Of a DNA stretch of 16,276 nucleotides, positions 10,470 through 16,276 are shown in pieces. Position numbers and translations under genes: made by a program. The notes beneath the pieces are model-generated. The model was not told the DNA's origin. It saw only the letters and a list, made by a program, of their open reading frames with translations, and did no database searches. Source of the DNA: Pleurotus ostreatus/Saccharomyces cerevisiae fusant (Eukaryota; Opisthokonta); assembly GCA_024196135.1 (NCBI GenBank), contig JAMQCK010000764.1, positions 1 to 16,276 of the forward strand. The letters are read 5' to 3'. Positions within the stretch are counted from its first letter, which is position 1; every line of letters begins with the position of its first letter.

Positions 10470-10598
10470 CGTTCGCGACAACACGCGCGTCACTGCGGCT
10501 GGCGCTCGGAGCCTTCCCGGCACTCCCGGGCGCGTGGCGACCGGCAAACTCCGTCAAGGCACGGCGCGATGTGTCCCATTGTCGGCAGTCAACATCAC

Positions 10599-10693
10599 GG
10601 TCTAGTAGTGTAGCGGTTATCACCCGGGATTCTGATAAGTAAGCCTGCTTACGTAAGCTTCCCGTAACCCAGGTTCGATTCCTGGCTTGACCT
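10599..10693 (+). tRNA. tRNA-Gln (anticodon CUG) with a 23-nt intron
   Basis: The gene folds as a cloverleaf and is close in sequence to yeast tRNA-Gln. Acceptor stem GGTCTAG pairs with CTTGACC, with one T:T mismatch at pair 5:68; the discriminator base is T. The anticodon stem CGGGA/TCCCG closes a 7-base loop with CTG at 10632-10634, reading CAG codons. A 23-nt intron (10636-10658) sits one base 3' of the anticodon, the canonical eukaryotic position. T-arm is CCAGG-TTCGATT-CCTGG. The mature length is 72 nt before CCA addition, as in yeast tRNA-Gln. CCA is not encoded. The gene lies between the UGO1-like start and the gene B stop. Confidence 0.92.
10672..10682 (+). promoter_or_regulatory. Internal RNA polymerase III B box
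   Basis: GGTTCGATTCC within the T arm matches the B-box consensus GGTTCGANTCC bound by TFIIIC. It supports the tRNA gene being transcribed. Confidence 0.75.
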
Positions 10694-10712
10694 CTAACTC
10701 GGAGCGTCGTTC

Positions 10713-10718
10713 TTTTTT
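10713..10718 (+). terminator. RNA polymerase III T-run terminator
   Basis: A run of six T begins 20 nt after the mature tRNA 3' end. Runs of this length terminate Pol III in fungi, so the precursor would carry a ~20-nt 3' trailer. Confidence 0.7.
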
Positions 10719-10838
10719 CTGCTCTACGAGCACGTCAACCCAATACGAGGTCTGAAGCATGTTGTGGTCCCGTTAGTGAAGAGTGTAGATAGTGCAATTC
10801 CACAAAATAACCCAAGACTACAATCCAATCAATCACGC

Positions 10839-12711
10839 CTACAAGAATCCTCTAACTATCCTGGGTGCTGAACAAGCAGCAGATAGCAAACGGGGACCGA
10901 CTTCTGTCAGATGACAACGTCTCGATAGTCGTCCAGTCGACGTCTTCTTCTCCAAGGTCCCCCTCCTTGTCTCGGCAGTCATGGCCGCGAGCATCTTCCT
11001 CGTCCTCTCGGGGAGCATGCACGGTGGGATCTCCGCATGCGGGACATCATCCCAAGTACCACATCGCCGACTGCGGCGTTGCTGACGCTCGAGCAGCTCT
11101 GCTTGTCGTTGGTACTCGCGACGCTCCGCCTGGCAGAACCCGCGCCTCGCCGCCTCACGTCGTTCTTGGAACCTGAGCCTCCTGTTCTCGACCGGCGCAG
11201 CGAGGAGAGGATTGTCCTTGCGCGGCGGGAGACTTTGCGAGATAGGCGTGTCGGCTGTGGAGTAGTTGCGCTTGATGATCTCGTCCATGATCGGCGGTTG
11301 AGGCGGTGGGATGGATTCGTATGCCGAGAGACGTCGGAGAGAGTGGGGTGTAGAAGTGTCGCCGCGACTAGAGGAAGCGTGCTGAGCAGCTAAGGAAGCC
11401 TCGAGTCGCTGAATGAAACCTAACGTGGGTGCCTGCGTCGGCCGTGGCGGCGGTGGCGGAGGAGGAGGTAGAGGCGGAGGTACGAAGGGCTGGAATCTTC
11501 GCGCGAACTGATTCACCACAAAGCTGAAGGCCGGTGGCTTGTAGTAGATGTGCGAGTCAGGTGTTGTGTCCATCGCATCGTCGTCGATGTCGCTGTGCTT
11601 GGCGAAGGCCTTGAAGTCAGCCAGAGTCCGGGTGCTCTGAGCGAAGCTCATGAGTACAGTGGCATGCAGGGCATAAAAGAATGCACACATACCGACAACC
11701 CGAACGCGCTGGCCGACGAGGGGAGCGTGGTAGTGGTGTTGCTGGCGAGCGCGGTGTCGTTCGACGCGAAAGCGCTCTTGCGGATTCCGAACGCGCTTGC
11801 CGTGTTGCTCTGTGAATCTATGAGCTGATGCCCAACGGCGTGCAATCGCAACATTCATACCTTCATGCCGAACGCGGAGGCATCAGTGGCGAAAGCTGAC
11901 TTGACAGGCGGATTCGAGCTCGTTGTGAACGCGCTGGTCGACGGCGAGGCAAAGGCACTAGCAGATGTCGTGGGGGTGGAGCTGAAATTGGTAGCCGGAG
12001 GAAGTACGTTGCTGATGTTAGAAGCTGAGAAAGCCGAGACGACATTCGAGTTCATAGTCGGGAAGGCACTGGTGGATGTAGGCGCAGAGGAGAATGCACT
12101 TGTACTGGGACTCGAGAACGCGTTGGTTTGAGCTGGCGGGAAGGCACTGACTACAGGTGGGCGCGGTACGTGAGGATTGACCATGAATGCACTGATGGGA
12201 GTGGAGGACGGTGGTGCTGAGGCGCTAGAGGCCAATTGAGGTACGTTCACAGGCTGCGTGAGCGAGAAGGGCAATGCAGCTGGGGCAGCATCCTCATTCA
12301 TGGACGAGGCCGGAGGGTCATCACGCATCTACAAGACCGTCAGCTACGCCACTCCCGCCACGCCGTGAGTACACTCACGGCAATCACTTCGGGAGGAGGC
12401 TGGCTGGTGGCATTGGCTCGCCTACGAGGGCCCCGCCTCCGAGTACCAAGGGACATGGAGTTGGGCCCTGAGGCAGGTTCGAGTGGCGCGGTGGTGGGGA
12501 AATCGACGTCGAAGATGTGCCTGCGCGAGCCTGAGCTCTCTTTGGGAGTGCGATTGCTAGTGTCTATGGTGTTGAGATAGGCATCCGCGGCGGCAATCCT
12601 AGCCTCATGATCGACAGGCCCGCTCGCGGGGCGTCGCAGCCCAAAGTCATCCAGGGAGGACGTGAAGGTCTTGTTGGCGAGGGCGAAGGCAGGGGAGGCG
12701 TGGATCGACAT
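10839..12711 (-). CDS. Gene B: disordered protein with SAF/SAFG repeats (hypothetical)
   Basis: I do not recognise a named family. Inferred minus-strand exons are 12711-12379, 12328-11861, 11809-11693 and 11636-10839 (introns 50, 51 and 56 nt), giving about 571 aa. Exons 2 and 3 carry twelve SAF motifs, three of them SAFG (SAFGMK, SAFGIR, SAFGLS), in Ser/Thr/Ala/Pro-rich sequence; this resembles FG nucleoporin repeats. Exon 4 has an acidic patch, a polyproline run (PPPLPPPPPPPP), then a basic Arg/Gln/Glu-rich helical segment (ENRRLRFQERREAARR onward) and GTWDDVP. All three introns are phase 0. Start choice: an in-frame ATG at 12801 would give 601 aa, but a TATATG only ~21 nt upstream of it suggests transcription begins at or after it, so I prefer 12711. 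No membrane segment. A nucleoporin-like or nuclear scaffold role is inference. It lies downstream of gene A, same strand. Confidence 0.68.
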
Positions 12712-12821
12712 GGCTGGGTGATGAGGATGGTGGATTGTCTTTGGTTGAAAGGCGCTTGTGCTCGAGATTGTACTGGGATGTATGGGTGAAAGAAAGGACA
12801 TACTGCTCAAAGGACGGCCCT

Positions 12822-12827
12822 CATATA
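12822..12827 (-). promoter_or_regulatory. Possible TATA element of gene B
   Basis: TATATG on the minus strand lies 21 nt upstream of the ATG at 12801 and ~110 nt upstream of the ATG at 12711. The spacing fits a transcript that starts near or inside the first ATG, favouring the second as the start codon. Confidence 0.35.
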
Positions 12828-12854
12828 CTGCCCGGATTTGGCGAACAATTGCAC

Positions 12855-12859
12855 ATTGG
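12855..12859 (-). promoter_or_regulatory. CCAAT box upstream of gene B
   Basis: CCAAT on the minus strand lies ~28 nt upstream of the putative TATATG. It matches the core bound by the fungal Hap2/3/5 (NF-Y) complex. Function is inferred from position. Confidence 0.3.
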
Positions 12860-13508
12860 TTGGCAGGTCAATGCACGATTACGGCCCAACGCGGTGCTTC
12901 GGCAGCCGCAGGCATGACCAGCGCTGATAATAAGAATACCCTTCTATTCCATGGATAGGGGAATTGGGGTCAATTCGTCTGCTTGAAAGGCCTGGTAAGG
13001 CTATGACATTGATGCTCGCCATGAGGTAGCTAGTGTTTATGACCCGGGCAGATAGACCGCTGGGTCTATGTCGTGTAAGAGGACAGCACTTGCTAGTCGA
13101 GGGATCTGAGCGCTGGAGTCGCCGGCTATAAGGGAGGTGGTCCACGGCCGAGGACAGGGCTCAAGAGATGGTGCTGGAGGATGCTGAACGCGAGCCGCAC
13201 GATCAAGCGCAGATCCGACCCACTTCCACGTGCGCTCGGGCATTACCGAACCAGCGCCCACAACGCTTGAAGCTTGAAGCGCGACGATCACGAAAGGGCC
13301 GTGGTCTTTACAAGTTTCGATAGTCAGATGCGAGAGAAAGATACAAGTGAGTATGTACTGCACAGTAGTACAGAAGTGGTGATCATGATGGCGCTGCAAC
13401 GACAGCAAGTACCTACACAGTAGGTGATTGTGGCACGAAAGGATGCGTGGCGATGTGTATTCCCTGTATGTATCCAAAATCCCTTCATCGCTGATGATAG
13501 TAAAATCC

Positions 13509-16044
13509 TTATGATGTCGCCAGAGGAAGCGCCCAAGACAAGGCAGAGCGCAGACGGGAGCCCCACCCGGGGGCAAGCTCGCAGTCGCTAGGACCGTCTG
13601 AGCCGCCCTCCGAGCTCAAGCTCACGCTGCCCACGCTCTCGTCCGATGTCGTGCTGCTCGCAGCAGAGCTCTCCTCTTCTTCTTCTTCGTCCTCGTGCCA
13701 TGTTCCAGGTAAAGAAGTCTCCTTCGTCTCCTCGGCCGCGGCAGCCGCCTTCCTCGCCGCCCGCCGCGCCTCCTTCTCTGCGCGCTTCTTCTCTTTTCGC
13801 CGTTGCTCCTCGAAGTACATGAACGCCGGGACGGGGAATGCTGCCATCCTGCGTTCTTCTGCCTCCTCTGCCTCGCGCGCCTTGAGCTCTCGCTTGCGCT
13901 GCTTGCGAAGAGCCTCCTTCTCTGCGGCTCTCTCGAGTCGCCTGAGCTCGCGTTCTTCCTCCTTACGGCGCGCACGCTCTGCCTCCTTGCGCGCCCTCCT
14001 CTTGTCGTCTTCGATCGTGAGTCGTCTTTCTTCCTCCTGCGAGACTTGTGAGCTGGGTGAATGTACGCTGCAGACGAGAAGATACGCACAAAGATCCTTC
14101 GCGACGTCTCGCTCCACATCCAGGCATTCGAGCCCTCAGTCTTCAGCGGACTAGACGATCCTTCCGAGCGCTGATTCCTTGGCGAGCCGAGCGGATTGAA
14201 TACAGCTCCACCACGGCTGCTCGACAGCAGAGAGCTCGACGACTGCAGCGCCAAGGGCGGGACCGTTCGTGTCGAATGACGCTGAATGAGCTTCTGCACG
14301 AGACACGACTGCGGCTGGGTGGGAGGGAGCGAGACTGAATGGGCGAGAGGTCGTACGACGGTCGTCGAACGCGACATTGACGCCGCAGGCTGCGATGCGG
14401 ACAGAATAGGCGCATGCGCGGCAGCGACGGCGTCGTCGAAGGCCTTGAGCGCACTATAGGCGTTGGCATGGCACATCAAGGACTCTTGCAGGAAATCGCG
14501 TGGGGGCTGTTGAGGGGGCGCCGATACCGGTGACGCCGACATCATGCTGAAGTTCGTCGAAATAGGCTGCAGGCTCTGTCCTGCATGCGATGCCTGCGTT
14601 ACAGAAGGTGCGGGCTAAGTGCAACAGTGATCAGCGCACGCGTACGGTGATCTAGGACGAACACATACCTGCAGGCTGGACACGGTGAGGCTCGTGTTGA
14701 TGTTGTTCACGGGGTTCATGGTGCTGTTCCCGCTCTGCCCGGTACTAGCGGGCTGAGACGGGGCGCTACGACGCATGCCAAAGGCATCAGCGGAGCTGGC
14801 GAACGCACTCGTGAACGCGTTTGGGGCAGGGGATTGGGCGGCCGGCTGTGTCGTCGATGCCGATGGCGAAGGAGTCGCTTGCGTCGCCTGGTTGTTCGCG
14901 CCGAACCACTGACTCGAGGGGGTGGGAGTGGGAGCGGCATGAGGCTGCGCTCCCGAGAATGCGCCGAAGCCGCTGTTCGTGTTGCCGAAAGGGTTGGGCG
15001 CAGAGGAGGTGCGGGTGAAGGGGGAGGGCGTGAATGAACTCTGCGATGATGGGGTGGAGGTGCCGAAGCCATTGCTGTTCTGGAAGAGAGTAGATGTGGT
15101 CGCATGCCTGGCGAAGCCTGAGGTCGAGGGCGTGGGAGCGATGGACATGGATGGCTGGCGCGAAACAGGCTCGGGACCAGACATGTCCATGTCATTACTC
15201 TTGATGCGCTTGCTCTCAGACGTCTCCTCGAGAGGACCGTCCTGTGAGCTTCGCTTGCCCGTTAGTGGCGGGCTCTGTGTGCGACCATAGCCGATGGGGA
15301 ATCGCCCAGGAAGGCCAGAAGATCGTGAGGTGCTCGCCGACGTCGAAGTCGATGCCATCGGTGGCGCGTCCATGGCGTTGTTCCGGTTCCCAGAGCCCGA
15401 TGGCTCGTTCGCGCCACCGTTGTCCTCGGGCTCGGTAGCCACATCTTCCTCAGTGCTCTCGTCCGAGGTCTCTTCATCGTCTTTCTCCTCCTCTTCTTTT
15501 GTGGGCTTGTATTCATCGTCGGAGTCGTCATCACTACTGTCCACAAGTACAAGCCCCTGGGAGTCCTTCATGATCTGCGGCCTGCTATGCTCGCGCTTGC
15601 CCGTGTTCCTGTTGGCAGGAGTGGAGGGTTGTGGTTGGTATTGCTTAGCGATGGGCGACGACTGGGGCCCGCCGGTGAGGGGGGAGGAGTTGAGCTTCGC
15701 CTGGTTGCCACGGCTGGGAACAGGTGTTCAGCAGACTGTACCACCACTGACCGCCGACTGGCACTTACCCAGTCGCGGCAGACGATGATGAGGACTTGGA
15801 GGGTGGTGTGATTGGCAGCGCAGAGGATATGTGCGTTCTGCTCATCTTCTGGTAGAGCGATTCGACCTGCCGGAACTCGCACTCGTCGCTGTACATTGCA
15901 GAGGACCGTCAGCGCGAACACATGGGAGCGTGCAGGTAGGGGTACATACGCCTGATTACCGATATACGCCAGCGATGCGCCCTTCTTCGGTGCGGGTGGC
16001 GGGGTCGCCAGGGATAGGCGCTGGGGCGTGCAGGCGGCTAGCAT
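13509..16044 (-). CDS. Gene A: FG-motif, acidic, charged coiled-coil protein (hypothetical)
   Basis: I do not recognise a named family. Inferred minus-strand exons are 16044-15950, 15888-15769, 15713-14669, 14614-14090 and 14036-13509 (introns 61, 55, 54 and 53 nt), giving about 770 aa. Order: short N-terminus, conserved-looking ECEFRQVESLYQKM (~35-48), acidic Ser/Asp/Glu tract (~120-165), possible bipartite NLS (KR then KRIK 14 residues apart), and a Ser/Thr/Pro-rich region with FG motifs (NGFG, NPFG, SGFGAF, WFG, DAFG). A region DFLQESLMCHANAYSALKAF may be helical. The last ~175 residues start with a long Glu/Arg/Lys/Ala helix, probably a single alpha-helix or coiled coil, then a run of acidic residues. 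The ATG at 16044 is the first after an in-frame stop; a GTATGT donor joins exon 1 in frame. A nuclear or pore-associated role is inference. Gene B, next on the same strand, looks similar. Confidence 0.68.
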
Positions 16045-16276
16045 GGCTGCTGCGTTAGGGATACACGTGCCCGGGTAGAGACTGAGGGGATGCGCTTCGG
16101 TGCGAAGGCAATCGGGAGATCAACCAGAGTGGCAGGGCAGGGATCCCTGCGCGCGATATGATACGCGGACGCGATGGTGGGGGGAAGAAACAAGAATCGG
16201 GACACGCGCGCCGCGTTATTATGTATAGCACGCGCTGTGGCCAACCATTCATTGATTGCTCGACAAATGGGGCATG
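16045..16276. promoter_or_regulatory. Upstream region of gene A
   Basis: This 232-bp edge region precedes the gene A start codon and should hold its leader and part of its promoter. On the minus strand an AT-rich tatacataata stretch near 16217-16228 is the only TATA-like element. No gene is visible. Confidence 0.35.

Larger units (their letters stand above)
12802..13508. other. Spacer between gene A and gene B
   Basis: About 700 bp between the gene A stop and the gene B 5' end, both minus strand. It is the longest gap in the window. The right part should hold the gene A 3' UTR; the left part holds gene B promoter elements (CCAAT, TATATG). Open frames here have no recognisable domain and no convincing splice structure. 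I call no gene. Confidence 0.5.

Noticed and set aside
10470..10547. In-frame upstream extension of the UGO1-like protein
   Set aside because: It starts at TTG and has no internal ATG before 10469; the conserved-looking N-terminus begins just after that ATG.
9922..10605. Open frame of 227 codons on the plus strand over UGO1-like exons 1 and 2
   Set aside because: It is antisense to carrier-type coding sequence and runs into the tRNA 5' end; no domain is visible.
11441..11480. GGC/GGA-rich repeat tract, considered as a microsatellite
   Set aside because: It is explained by the polyproline run encoded on the minus strand in gene B exon 4.
13037..13576. Open frame on the minus strand between genes A and B
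   Set aside because: It overlaps the end of gene A in another frame, has no domain, and is broken up by Cys/His-rich low-quality sequence typical of non-coding DNA. Treated as spacer.
1..16276. Mobile elements, CRISPR arrays, prophage or biosynthetic gene cluster
   Set aside because: I saw no transposase, integrase, long terminal or inverted repeats, regular spaced repeats, or co-oriented pathway genes on either strand.

Overview
The window looks like chromosomal DNA of a filamentous basidiomycete, probably an agaricomycete. This rests on GC-rich coding sequence, many very short GT-AG introns (28 inferred, all 48-61 nt), pyrimidine/CA-rich leaders before start codons, an intron-bearing nuclear tRNA, and the gene content (a tricalbin, a Ugo1-type outer-membrane carrier, an eRF1 methyltransferase). 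I see no transposon, CRISPR array, viral or bacterial-type operon structure. All splice models were made by eye, from reading-frame continuity and family motifs.

Layout, left to right. (1) The 3' end of an unidentified plus-strand gene (to 413). (2) A complete minus-strand short-chain dehydrogenase/reductase with 4 exons (715-1612). (3) Its divergent neighbour, a complete 7-exon MTQ2/HEMK2-type glutamine methyltransferase (2077-3045, plus). (4) A large 11-exon minus-strand tricalbin (3541-8576, about 1510 aa) with a membrane hairpin, an SMP lipid-transfer domain and about six C2 or C2-like domains. (5) A 3-exon Ugo1-like mitochondrial carrier-fold protein (8912-10469, minus). (6) A plus-strand tRNA-Gln(CUG) with a 23-nt intron (10599-10693), only 129 bp from the UGO1-like start codon. 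(7) Two consecutive minus-strand genes for disordered, Ser/Ala/Phe/Gly-rich proteins: gene B (10839-12711, 4 exons, about 12 SAF/SAFG motifs) and gene A (13509-16044, 5 exons, FG motifs, acidic tracts and a long charged C-terminal helix).

How the genes relate. These are independent housekeeping-type genes, not a pathway cluster. Two encode membrane-organising proteins: tricalbin at ER-plasma membrane contacts and the Ugo1-like protein in mitochondrial outer-membrane fusion. The methyltransferase acts on the translation terminator eRF1. The least explained part is the A/B pair at the right end. Both have FG/SAFG-type low-complexity regions followed by a charged, coiled-coil-like C-terminus, and they share a similar SAFA..(A)AFGM motif. 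They may be diverged tandem duplicates or nucleoporin-like proteins; that is inference. I did not find a convincing undescribed system.
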